From positions 98,508-162,507 of the forward strand of contig NZ_JAINVH010000016.1 in the NCBI RefSeq assembly GCF_020400825.1: DNA of 64,000 bases, in the 5' to 3' direction. The notes under the pieces are model-generated. The model searched no databases. It was not told the origin of the DNA and saw only the letters and a list, made by a program, of their open reading frames with translations. This stretch comes from Streptomyces sp. HPF1205. GTDB taxonomy: Bacteria > Actinomycetota > Actinomycetes > Streptomycetales > Streptomycetaceae. Positions 42,748-51,532 of the stretch are shown piece after piece; the first letter of the stretch is position 1, and each line of letters begins with the position of its first letter. The position numbers and the translations under genes were made by a program.

Positions 42748-42970
42748 GCCGGAATCCTCTGGGTGGGGGGCGGCAACGTGGGGGAGCCGCCAGATGATTG
42801 CGCAAACATATATCCGGAACGGAGTGTGCTGCGCCCGGCGAATGGCGTCAAGGGTTCGCGCACGCATTCGCCGTGCGGCCCGCCGCCTTGCGGCGCCCGC
42901 GAACGCCCCGACGGGCGGCTGCCGCCCCGACGGCCGGCCACCGCCCAACGCCCACCCGGCCGGGGTGCCG

Positions 42971-44398
42971 CTACAAGTGCTTCGGCGGAACGTAGGGCGT
43001 TGCCGGATAGGGCGGCCAGGGGGAGTGGCGTGGGGGAGGGACGACTGCTCCCACCGGGGACGGGGTCCAGCGGGGGAGCGGGGGACGGGAGGCGGTCACA
43101 AGGGCGGGTTGGGCCCACGATTTGCGGCGCCACAGGTGGTGGAGGAGCTCGGACTCACGGGCGGCGAAGTCCGGCGGCGGAGCGCCCCGGGTCGCGGCGG
43201 CTCGCAGGAAAGCGAGGTGGGTGGCGAAGAGGGTGTAGTCGCGTACGGCGCGGGCGGCTGGGTCGCCGCCTATGGCGCGGGCTTGGCGGCGGGCGGCGGC
43301 CCGTGTCTTCATCGACGCCAAGGCGGCGGGTTCGGGCGGGGTGAGCCAGCCGGCCGACGCATAGACGGCGAGGTGCGTGCGGACGGTGCGCAACTCCTGG
43401 GAACGCGCCCAGAACGCCAGCCACACCACCAGGCCGAAGACCGGGATCATCACCGACACGTAGACGGTCAGGAAGCCGACCGGGGAAAGCTGCGACGAGC
43501 CGTTCCACGTGCCGTGCAGCCCCATGGCCACCAGCCAGCCGCCCAGCGGCGGCAGCCAGCGCCAGCGCCAGGGGAGGCCGGGCCGGACGGTCGCCGCGAG
43601 GGCGAAGCCGAGGCCGGTCATCGACGTGAACAAGGGGTGTGCGAAGGGCGTCATCAGCACCCGCACGAAGAAGGTCGCCGCCGTCGCCGAGTCCAGGACG
43701 CCGGCGCCCAGTGCCCGATCCTCGCTGAAGGCCGTGCCCAGGTAGAGGATGTTCTCCGTGAACGCGAAGCCGGTCGCCACCAGGCCGCTGATCACGATCC
43801 CGTCCAGCAGCGACTCGAAGTGCCGCCTCCGGTAGAGGAAGAGCAGCAGGATCGCGGTGCCCTTCGCCGTCTCCTCGACCAAGGGCGCGACAAAGGTCGC
43901 GCCCCATCTGTCGGTCTGCGACGGGCTGGCCGAGAACGTGGTGGCCAGCAGCTTGGCCCCGTACTCGTTGGCGAACAACGCGACAAGGGTGGCCGCGCAC
44001 GCCCCCCAGGAGAAGGCGAACACCACGTTCTGCCAGGGGCTCGGCGCGACATGGTCCAGCCACAGGAACACCGACACGAGCAGCGGCACCGGTACGGTCG
44101 CCAGCGCCAGGCCGACCAGGAACGGCTCGGTCCCTATGTGCCGCCGTACGAGGGCCAGGATGACCACCCCGCACACCGCCAGGGCCGTGAACAGCCCTCC
44201 GGTGCGTACGGCCCGGCTCTCCCAGAACGACCGCCTGGGCGCGTACTGCTGCGGCGCCGGCCAGGCGGCGGCCGGCCGGTCACCGGCACCGGGGCGCGGC
44301 CGCGCGTCCGGCCCCGCGTTCTCCGCCGGCAGCGGCCCCGGCACCTGGCAGGGCACATGCCGGTAACCGGAGCCGGGCTGGTGCGGGTACGTGGACAC
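42971..44398 (-). CDS. PrsW-family intramembrane glutamic protease
   Basis: 475 residues from GTG at 44398; the frame remains open to 44491 but that stretch is not protein-like. A proline-rich cytoplasmic N-terminus leads to about eight membrane helices. The active-site motifs of the family are present in order: APLVEETAKG (EExxK), GFAFTENILYL (FxxxEN), MTPFAHPLFTSMTGLGFA (HxxF) and GLHGTWNGS (HxxxN). PrsW in Bacillus cuts an anti-sigma factor; here the target is unknown, although ECF sigma pairs occur elsewhere in the window. The Pro/Arg-rich C-terminal tail is cytoplasmic. Confidence 0.9.
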   Translation of the reverse strand: MSTYPHQPGSGYRHVPCQVPGPLPAENAGPDARPRPGAGDRPAAAWPAPQQYAPRRSFWESRAVRTGGLFTALAVCGVVILALVRRHIGTEPFLVGLALATVPVPLLVSVFLWLDHVAPSPWQNVVFAFSWGACAATLVALFANEYGAKLLATTFSASPSQTDRWGATFVAPLVEETAKGTAILLLFLYRRRHFESLLDGIVISGLVATGFAFTENILYLGTAFSEDRALGAGVLDSATAATFFVRVLMTPFAHPLFTSMTGLGFALAATVRPGLPWRWRWLPPLGGWLVAMGLHGTWNGSSQLSPVGFLTVYVSVMIPVFGLVVWLAFWARSQELRTVRTHLAVYASAGWLTPPEPAALASMKTRAAARRQARAIGGDPAARAVRDYTLFATHLAFLRAAATRGAPPPDFAARESELLHHLWRRKSWAQPALVTASRPPLPRWTPSPVGAVVPPPRHSPWPPYPATPYVPPKHL

Positions 44399-44564
44399 CT
44401 GTCGACAGTACGGGGGGCGAGGGGGCCCGCGCGAGGGTGCGGTTCGGGTGGCGGGTGTCACGGGGACTCTTACGGCGCCGCCCGCGGCCATTGCCGCGCC
44501 CGCAGCTTCGCCGCCTGCGACCCGTTCGCCTGCGGCCTATGCCGCGAGGCACCCGGCGGCCGGC

Positions 44565-45320
44565 TCAGACACGGGTGAACAGCACGTCCCGCACCACGTG
44601 GCCCTTGGCGAGGCCCGCACGCTCGAACTTGGTCATCGGGCGGAAGGCGGGACGCGGCGCGAAGCCCTCGTACTGGTTGGCCAGGCCCGGGGCGTCGGAC
44701 AGGACGTCCAGCATCTGCTCGGCGTACGGCTCCCAGTCCGTCGCGCAGTGGACGGTCGCGCCCGGGCGCAGCAGCGGGGTCACCATCTCGACGAAGGAGG
44801 GCTGGATCAGCCGCCGCTTGTGGTGCTTGGGCTTGGGCCAGGGGTCGGGGAAGAAGACGCGCAGCCCGGACAGGCAGGACGGCGGGAGCATGTCGCGGAA
44901 GAGGATGATCGCGTCGCCGTTGGCCACCCGGATGTTGGTCAGGCCGTCGCGCTCGGCCAGTGACAGGAGGTTGCCCTGGCCGGGGGTGTGGACGTCCACC
45001 GCCAGGATGCCGGTCGCCGGGTCGGCGGCGGCCATCTCGGCCGTCGCGTCGCCCATCCCGAAGCCGATCTCCACGACGACCGGCACGCCGGGCCCGAAGA
45101 GCTCCCCGAGGTCGAGCGGGCTGCCGTCGAGCTCCACGCCCCACCGCGGCCACAGGCGCCTGATCGCGGCGCTCTGGGCGGGTGTGATGCGGCCGCGCCG
45201 GGCGTGGAACGAGCGGATCCTGCGCTCCGTGCGGGAGCCCGCCGGGTCGGGGGACGGGCCCTTGCCGGGCGGGAAGAGGACGCCGGCCGGAGCGGGGGAG
45301 GAGGGGGATTTGCTGGTCAC
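44565..45320 (-). CDS. trmB: tRNA (guanine-N7-)-methyltransferase
   Basis: 251 residues. N-terminal disordered Pro/Ser segment, then VPVVVEIGFGMGDATAEMAA (SAM-binding motif I), GILAVDVHTPGQGNLLSLAE and the TrmB signature VFFPDPWPKPKHHKRRLIQP. The C-terminal LHCATDWEPYAEQML-like segment (VHCATDWEPYAEQMLDVL) completes the fold. It methylates G46 in the variable loop of tRNAs. It lies 80 bases downstream of nothing coding and ahead of the PrsW gene on the same strand, a neighbourhood common in streptomycetes. Function is certain. Confidence 0.96.
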   Translation of the reverse strand: MTSKSPSSPAPAGVLFPPGKGPSPDPAGSRTERRIRSFHARRGRITPAQSAAIRRLWPRWGVELDGSPLDLGELFGPGVPVVVEIGFGMGDATAEMAAADPATGILAVDVHTPGQGNLLSLAERDGLTNIRVANGDAIILFRDMLPPSCLSGLRVFFPDPWPKPKHHKRRLIQPSFVEMVTPLLRPGATVHCATDWEPYAEQMLDVLSDAPGLANQYEGFAPRPAFRPMTKFERAGLAKGHVVRDVLFTRV

Positions 45321-45400
45321 GATGGGACGATTCTACGGGGTGCGGGGCGGGCCGCGGCGGGCCTGCCGGTCCTGGCCCCCGCCGGCCTCGCCCCCGTGGT

Positions 45401-46621
45401 TCACAGAGCCGCCACGACCCGCCGCGCGACCTCCCGCCCGATCGGCAGGGCGGCCGTCGCGGCCGGGGACGGGGCGTTCAGGACGTGGATGAACGGCGGC
45501 GAGCCGGCGAACAGGAAGTCGTCGACAAGGGTGCCGTCGGGCAGCACCGCCTGGGCGCGGACGCCGGCCGGGGCGGGGCGCAGGTCGGCGGGACGAAGGC
45601 CGGGCAGGAGGCGGCGGGCGTCCTCGGTGAAGGCGCGCTTGGACAGGGAGCGGCGGATCTCGCCCGCTTCCTGGCGCCAATGGCGGCGGACGATCCGCCA
45701 GGTGCCGGGGAAGGCGGCGGTCGCCGCCAGGTCGCGAAGGCGCACCGTACGCCGTCGGTACCCCTCGCGGGCGAGGGCCGGGACGGCGTTGGGGCCGAGG
45801 TGGACCGTGCCGTGCACGTCGCGGGTGAGGTGGACGCCGAGGAACGGGAAGTCGGGGTCGGGCACGGGGTAGACCAGGCCGCGCACCAGGTCGCGGCGGG
45901 CGGGCGCGAGCTCGTAGAACTCGCCGCGGAACGGGATGATCCGCATTCCCGGCTCGTGCCCGGCCAGCCGCGCGACGCGGTCGCTGTGCAGGCCCGCGCA
46001 GTTGACCAGCACCCTGGTGGCCAGGTGCGCCCCGTCGGCGGTACGGACGGTGATCCGGCCCTTGGCGCCGCCCCCGTCCTCCCGGGAGATCGCGGTGACC
46101 TCGCGGCCGTAGTGGATCTCACCGCCCGCGTCCTCGACGAGGCCGGCCAGGGCGCGCGCCATCGCGCCGAAGTCGCACACGCCCGTGCTGGCCACGTGGA
46201 CGGCCGCCAGGCCCGCCACCGCGGGTTCTGCCTCGGAGATCTGGGCGGGGCCGAGTTCGCGGATGCTCAGGCCGTGCTCGCGGCCGCGCACCGCCAAGGC
46301 GTGCAGGCGCGGCAGCTCGGCCTGGGCCGTGGCGACGATCAGCTTGCCGGTGACGGCGTACGGGATGCGGTGCCTGGCGCAGAACTCGGGGGTCTCCGCG
46401 GAGCCCGCCAGGGCGTACCGCGCCTTCAACGACCCCGGGCGGTAATAGATGCCGCTGTGGATGACGCCGCTGTTGTGGCCCGTCTGATGCGCTGCCGGGC
46501 CGGACTCCTTCTCCACCACCCGGATCGTCGCGTTCGGCGCGGTACGGGTGAGGGTATAGGCGGTGGCCAGGCCGACGATGCCGGCGCCGATCACGGTGAC
46601 GTCGGTGAGGGGCCTGGTCAT
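45401..46621 (-). CDS. lhgO: L-2-hydroxyglutarate oxidase
   Basis: 406 residues from ATG at 46621. The dinucleotide-binding motif TVIGAGIVGLATAYTL is at residues 9-24, with VVEKESGPAAHQTGHNSGVI and HSGIYYRPGSLKARYALAG immediately after, the signature of LhgO/YgaF flavoenzymes. Later VNCAGLHSDRVARLAGHEPG, MRIIPFRGEFYELAP and YPVPDPDFPFLGVHLTRDVH complete the DAO-type fold. It oxidises L-2-hydroxyglutarate to 2-oxoglutarate, passing electrons to the membrane. The same open frame runs upstream to 47602 but that part is a shadow of the TPR regulator gene. Confidence 0.94.
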   Translation of the reverse strand: MTRPLTDVTVIGAGIVGLATAYTLTRTAPNATIRVVEKESGPAAHQTGHNSGVIHSGIYYRPGSLKARYALAGSAETPEFCARHRIPYAVTGKLIVATAQAELPRLHALAVRGREHGLSIRELGPAQISEAEPAVAGLAAVHVASTGVCDFGAMARALAGLVEDAGGEIHYGREVTAISREDGGGAKGRITVRTADGAHLATRVLVNCAGLHSDRVARLAGHEPGMRIIPFRGEFYELAPARRDLVRGLVYPVPDPDFPFLGVHLTRDVHGTVHLGPNAVPALAREGYRRRTVRLRDLAATAAFPGTWRIVRRHWRQEAGEIRRSLSKRAFTEDARRLLPGLRPADLRPAPAGVRAQAVLPDGTLVDDFLFAGSPPFIHVLNAPSPAATAALPIGREVARRVVAAL

Positions 46622-46688
46622 GTGGGGGTGTTTCCTTTCGGGCCGGCGTGGGAACAGAGTGCCGCACTCCGCGCGTCGGCGCTTTCCC

Positions 46689-48104
46689 TCACGCCGGTGC
46701 CGCGAGCAGGGGCCGCGCCCTTTCGCGCAGTTCGAGCACCCGCGGCTCGTCGTTGTAAGGCTCCAGCCTGTGCAGCAGGTCGCGGACGTACTCCGTGGTG
46801 CGGGCGGAGGAGATGCGGCCGGCGACCTCGACCGCCTTCGCCCCGGCGGCGCAGGCCGCGTCCAGGTTGCCGGATTCGAGTTCGGCGACGGCCGAGACGA
46901 CCAGGCGCAGGCCGTGGGAGCGGACGAACTCCTCGGTGGGGCGGGCCAGCGCCGCCTCGGTGAAGCGCTGGACCTGGCGGGGTATGCGCAGGTCGCGGTA
47001 GCACTCGGCGGCGTCGGCGGCGAGGCGGTCGTAGGAATAGAAGCCGAGCCAGCTCGGATCCGAGTCGCCCTCACGGGAGCGCTCCAGCATCGCCTCGGCC
47101 GCCGCCAAGGAGGCGCCGCAGGCCGCCGCTTCCCCGGCCTTGGCGTGGGCCCTGGCCTCGACCAGGTGGAAGAACGACATGGTGCGGGCGGTGGCCAGGC
47201 CGCGGTTGCGTTCGAGGGCCGCCTGGGCGAGGTCGACGCCCTCGTCGGCGAAGTTGCGGTAGGTGGCCTGCAGCGACATGGAGGCGAGCACATACCCGCC
47301 GAGGGGAACGTCGGCGGCGGCGCGGGCCAGCCGCAGCGCCTGGATGTAGTACCGCTGGGCGGCCTCCTGCTGACCGGTGTCGAAGGCCATCCAGCCGGCC
47401 AGGCGGGTGAGTTCCGCGGTGGCGCCGAAGAGGGAGCGGCCCACGTCGTCGCTGTACGAGCCCAGCAGCAAGGGTGCGGCCTCGACGCGAAGGCACTCCG
47501 GGACCATGCCCGAACGCCAGTCGCCTCCGCCGTACTTGGAGTCCCAGCGGCGGGCGTCCTCGGCGGCCTCCCGCAGCTTGGTGACGTCGGCGTGGCCGAC
47601 ATGGGTGCTGCCGGGCGCCGGGTCGGGCCGGGCGACTGTGGCGTCCGCGGGGGTGATCAGCCAGCGCGAGGCGGGAGTGACGTAAGCGCTCACTGCGAAG
47701 GATCCGGCCAGGCTCTGCCAGATGCCGCCGCCGCCCGGGCCGCGCCTGCCGCCGAGGTCCAGGCGCCACAGATCGGTGGCCGATTTCACCGCCTCCGAGA
47801 CGTCCCGGGGGAAGGCGAGCCCGACCTCGGGGGCCGGGTCGGCGTCCGCCAGACCGATCTCGTGGAGCGGCACCGGGCGGCCGAGCTTGCTGCCGATGGC
47901 GGCGGCGATCAGATGCGGAGCGGCGCCCTGGGGGACCATGCCCTTGGTGACCCAGCGGGCCACGGAGGTCTTGTCGTACCGCAGCGTCAGCCCACGTTGG
48001 GCGCCGAGATCGTTGACCCGGCGGGCGAGTCCGGCGTTGCTGATGCCCGCCAGAGCGAGAAGACTGCCGAGTTTCTCGTTCGGCCCGCGGTGTTCTCTGT
48101 TCAC
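46689..48104 (-). CDS. HTH/TPR-type developmental regulator (NsdA-like paralogue)
   Basis: 471 residues. The N-terminus (NEKLGSLLALAGISNAGLAR, RVNDLGAQRG, RYDKTSVARWVTKGMVPQGA) is a helix-turn-helix-like module of Streptomyces regulators. The C-terminal 250 residues are tetratricopeptide-like helices (GATAELTRLAGWMAFDTGQQ, AAQRYYIQALRLARAAADVP, SMSLQATYRNFADEGVDLAQ, AALARPTEEFVRSHGLRLVV). Proteins of this architecture, such as NsdA, repress sporulation and antibiotic production. Which paralogue this is cannot be told. It is followed on the same strand by lhgO. Confidence 0.85.
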   Translation of the reverse strand: MNREHRGPNEKLGSLLALAGISNAGLARRVNDLGAQRGLTLRYDKTSVARWVTKGMVPQGAAPHLIAAAIGSKLGRPVPLHEIGLADADPAPEVGLAFPRDVSEAVKSATDLWRLDLGGRRGPGGGGIWQSLAGSFAVSAYVTPASRWLITPADATVARPDPAPGSTHVGHADVTKLREAAEDARRWDSKYGGGDWRSGMVPECLRVEAAPLLLGSYSDDVGRSLFGATAELTRLAGWMAFDTGQQEAAQRYYIQALRLARAAADVPLGGYVLASMSLQATYRNFADEGVDLAQAALERNRGLATARTMSFFHLVEARAHAKAGEAAACGASLAAAEAMLERSREGDSDPSWLGFYSYDRLAADAAECYRDLRIPRQVQRFTEAALARPTEEFVRSHGLRLVVSAVAELESGNLDAACAAGAKAVEVAGRISSARTTEYVRDLLHRLEPYNDEPRVLELRERARPLLAAPA

Positions 48105-48941
48105 TGCGGTTCACCTCGTGATGCCGCTGGGGGCAGGCCGGGCGGCCTGGTCTTGTCGTGGGGCGCGGGGGTCACCCTCCCCTGAACCCGATTCAAGCCA
48201 CCCCGCCGCCGGCTGTCCGGCGGTCGCGGCGCATGCGCCGGGCACCCGAGCCGCGCGTACGTGTGCGAACCGGGTACACCCAGCGTAAGACGCCGCATCC
48301 CGACCGTTAAGAGCCTTGTCCTGGATGGCGTGAATCCGGCCCCTCACGCTACGCGCCCCGCACGCGATTCGGCGTGTGCTCCCGGTATATGTGGCCGTGC
48401 GCCCGGCCGTGCGCTCTGTGCGTTCCGGGGGAGCGGCGCTTGCATGGGGGCCGTGGGTCGGCCCGCGCCCCTGCCAGGCGGCTATGGCGGGGTGGGGCGG
48501 GCCAGGGTGTTCCGCTGTCACAATCCCCGCGGGCAGTGGACCGGCCCGGGGGGCGCGTACCCGTTCCCCGGGCCGGCGCCCCCTCGCCGGGCCCGCGCGC
48601 ACCGCCCCCGCAACCGGATGGCGCCCGTCGGTCCGCACCCGGCCCCGGGCATATTGGCTCCGGCAAGTGCCGGAGAGTTTGGCGCGAAACCGACGTTTGG
48701 CGTCCGGGTTTCAACTAATGGCTGCGGACGGCCAGTTGGGACCCAGTCGGGCTCTCGCGCGCCCTTCCCGCTCGCACCCTGGCGGCGGGAACCGGCGCGC
48801 CCCGGCGCTCCTTGGTGCACCCGTGCGCCTCTTTGCGCGCTTCCGCGTGGCAGCATGGTCTTCCGGACATCAGACGTGGCGGCGGCGTGGGGCGCGGCAA
48901 GGGCGAAGTGCCCCCGGCTGTCCACAGCCTGTGGAGGCGCG
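48105..48941. other. Long divergent intergenic region
   Basis: About 840 bases between the TPR regulator and the asparagine-synthase-like gene. Several open frames exist on both strands, all low-complexity. Two less GC-rich patches (near 48290-48340 and 48700-48730) may hold the divergent promoters. No RNA gene or repeat family was recognised. Confidence 0.5.
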
Positions 48942-51191
48942 ATGCGGTGGTTGGTGGGGTGGAGCAGCGCCACCGCTGGTCCCGTTCCCGGAGCGCGCGC
49001 CCACAGCCTTCGGCCGGTCGGCGCCCAACTCCTGTGGGGCGACCCCGATCCGCTGTGGGCGGTCGGCGACTGGCGGCCCGACGAGGTACGAGTGGTGTAC
49101 GCGGACCCGTCCGGCTCCGCCGCGGGCGGCCGCGTCCGCGCCAATGGCAACGGCAGCGCATACGCCGACACCTATGCCGACGGCGGCCCGAGCGGTTACG
49201 CCGACGGCGCCGCCTACGACCGCACGTACGACCGCCCGTACGACCGCTCCTACGGGCAGCGGAAGTCCGGCGGCGCCAATGGCGTCGCCCGCCTCGCCGT
49301 GCTCGGCCGCTGCGGCGCGAGCGACGCCGAACTGCGGCTCGGGCTCGTCGCCGCCAGGGGCGGCGCCCTCCGGCACGTCACGGCCTGGCCCGGCAGCTAT
49401 ACGGCCGTGCTGCAACTGGGCCGCCGCATCACGGTGCTGGGCGACCTCGCCGGAGCGCGGCCCGTCTTCCACACCAGGTGGTCCGGCGGAACCGCCTACG
49501 CAACCGCCGCCTTGCCGCTGGCCGACCTGATCGAGGCCGGGCTCGACGTCACCCACCTCGCGGCGACCCTGGCCTGCCCGGACTCGCCCGAGGCGGTCGG
49601 GGACGGCACGCCCTACGTCGGGGTGCGCCGGGTGCCGCCGGGACACGCCCTGATCCTGCGCGAAGGAGCGCCGGAGATCACAGGCTACGAGCCGACCGCC
49701 TCCCTTGCCGCGGGCCGGCACCGGGCGAGCGCCGCCGACGTACAAGCGGCGATCGAAGGCGTACGGGACGCGCTGATCGAAGCGGTGCGCGCGCGGCTGG
49801 CGCAGCCCCGCTTCGTCCCCGACCCGGACGAGGCCCCGGCGCCCGGCATCGGCGCCGACCTGACGGGCGGCAGCGCCTCCGCGACCTTGGCGCTACTGGC
49901 CGCCGGACTGCCCGGGATGCCGGGCACCCTGCCGGGCGCCCCCGGTTCGCTCGCCGGGGAGCGCCTGCTCGCCGTCACCTTCAACGACATCGTCTCCGGC
50001 GGACTTTCTTCCCGCGAGGCCGAACTCGAACGCGCCAGCCGCATGGGCGCCGACCCGCGGCTGAGGCACGTCGTCGTCGCCGGCGGCGAGGAGGCGCTGC
50101 CATACGCCGACCTTGCCGCCGGCCCCCTGGCCGGGCCGCTGACCGACGAACCCGGCACCCCCCTGGTCGTCGCCGAACGCCACCGGCGGCGCCTGTCGGC
50201 GGGCGGCGCGGACCACCTGATCGGATACGGCGCGCGGCAGGTGCTCGACGCCCACCCGGCCCGGCTGGCGGACCTGCTGATGGACCGGCGCCGGCGCTCA
50301 CTGCTGCGGCCGGTCGCCGCCCTGACCAAAGCCGACGGCGCCGCGGGGCACTCGACGCCGCTCCTGCCCTTCACCGTGCCGCTGACCGTCTACCGGGCCG
50401 CGCGCCGGCTCGCCCGTACGCCGTACCAGCGCGGTGTCGAGGACGCCGCCGCACTGTTGCTGTCAGGGGCAGCGGCAGGCGGTCCGCGAGGGCCGCTCGA
50501 CGCCTCTCTCGCCGCTATGGCGTGGGTACGGCCGGGTCCCGCCGCCCGCTGGCTCACCGGCGAGGCGCTGGCTGAAGTATCGGTTCGCCTCCAGGAGGCC
50601 GCCCGCCGCCCCTGGCCCCTGGAACGGCCCGGCGAGCGCCGCGCCCACGCCGCCCTGGCCCGCCACGCCGCCGACTACCGCGTCTTCGAACAAGCCGCCG
50701 CCGTACCCTCGCAGCGCCTGCACGCCCCCTTCCTCGACAACCAGGTCGTGCGAGCCGCCCGCCTCCTTCCCGCCGCCCTGCGCGTACGGCCCGGAGCACG
50801 CGCCTCCGTCCTGGGCGAGGTCCTGGCCGGCGCCGGCGTCCGCGAACTCCCGCCCGGCTGGGGCTCGGGCGCCGCCCCCTCCACCGCACCCGCCTCCGCC
50901 CTGCGCGCGGGCCTGCGCACCACCCTCGATCCGCTCCTGGACCTCTTCGAGGCCCCGCTGCTCGCCGACGCGGGCCTGGTGGAGGCCGGTGTCGTACGCG
51001 ACGCCCTGCGCGCGGCGGCAGGCGGCGAGCCGGTGCCGCTGGAGGGGATAGGGCACCTGGTCGCCACCGAGGTGTGGCTGCGGCGGCTCCTGGCGCGGCG
51101 GGGGTCGTGCTGGACGGGCATGGGCGCGGACGGCGCGGACGCCGGGGAGCAGCGGGCGGTGGCGTCGGGGGTGCAGAGGCTTTCACTCTGA
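48942..51191 (+). CDS. Asparagine-synthase-like protein lacking the glutaminase cysteine
   Basis: 749 residues from ATG at 48942 with GGAGG upstream (MRWLVGWSSATAGPVPGARA); a longer frame starts at 48261 but is not protein-like. Residues 1-230 resemble the N-terminal domain of lasso-peptide cyclases and asparagine synthases, but residue 2 is Arg, not Cys, so glutamine cannot be hydrolysed. A Tyr/Asp repeat (YADTYADGGPSGYADGAAYD) interrupts it near residue 75. The synthase domain begins near 280; the pyrophosphate loop reads DLTGGSASATLAL where SGGxDS is usual, so the catalytic Asp is missing. The end (APFLDNQVVRAARLLPAALR) is the conserved synthase helix. It probably does not make asparagine. 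Confidence 0.85.
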   Translation: MRWLVGWSSATAGPVPGARAHSLRPVGAQLLWGDPDPLWAVGDWRPDEVRVVYADPSGSAAGGRVRANGNGSAYADTYADGGPSGYADGAAYDRTYDRPYDRSYGQRKSGGANGVARLAVLGRCGASDAELRLGLVAARGGALRHVTAWPGSYTAVLQLGRRITVLGDLAGARPVFHTRWSGGTAYATAALPLADLIEAGLDVTHLAATLACPDSPEAVGDGTPYVGVRRVPPGHALILREGAPEITGYEPTASLAAGRHRASAADVQAAIEGVRDALIEAVRARLAQPRFVPDPDEAPAPGIGADLTGGSASATLALLAAGLPGMPGTLPGAPGSLAGERLLAVTFNDIVSGGLSSREAELERASRMGADPRLRHVVVAGGEEALPYADLAAGPLAGPLTDEPGTPLVVAERHRRRLSAGGADHLIGYGARQVLDAHPARLADLLMDRRRRSLLRPVAALTKADGAAGHSTPLLPFTVPLTVYRAARRLARTPYQRGVEDAAALLLSGAAAGGPRGPLDASLAAMAWVRPGPAARWLTGEALAEVSVRLQEAARRPWPLERPGERRAHAALARHAADYRVFEQAAAVPSQRLHAPFLDNQVVRAARLLPAALRVRPGARASVLGEVLAGAGVRELPPGWGSGAAPSTAPASALRAGLRTTLDPLLDLFEAPLLADAGLVEAGVVRDALRAAAGGEPVPLEGIGHLVATEVWLRRLLARRGSCWTGMGADGADAGEQRAVASGVQRLSL

Positions 51192-51210
51192 GGGGCTGAC
51201 GAGCGGCTGC

Positions 51211-51240
51211 CGGGGCGTGCGGCCGGGGCGGCACGCCCCG
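51211..51240 (+). terminator. Hairpin terminator after the asparagine-synthase-like gene
   Basis: Perfect 10-bp stem CGGGGCGTGC / GCACGCCCCG with a 10-base loop, 20 bases after the stop. The remaining spacer to 51532 is a CCGGGG-rich low-complexity sequence with no gene. Confidence 0.7.
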
Positions 51241-51532
51241 CTGTGGAGCCCGGTTCGGCTGCCGGGCCCGCCGGTGTTCGGGGCGCCGGGGGTTGCCGGT
51301 GTCCGGGGTTCCGGGCGAGCCGGGAGTTGAAGGTCCCGGGGCGCGGGTTCCGGGGCGGCGGGCTTGTGACCTGCGGCGGACCGGGTGCGGGGCGAGGCCG
51401 GCCGGGCGTTGTCAGTGGGGTGGTCCAGAATGTCTGCACGGGGCCGGATCGCGGCAGCCCGGCGCTGTCCGGGACGCGGCGGTCGGTACGGCGAGGTGTG
51501 CGGCGCGTGCGGAAGGCGAGGTGGCAGCGGAA

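Noticed and set aside
48374..48718. Plus-strand frame of 114 codons before the asparagine-synthase-like gene
   Set aside because: Composition typical of random GC-rich sequence; no ribosome site.
48942..51191. Lasso-peptide biosynthetic cluster
   Set aside because: The cyclase-like protein lacks both catalytic motifs, and no precursor peptide, leader peptidase or RRE protein is nearby.
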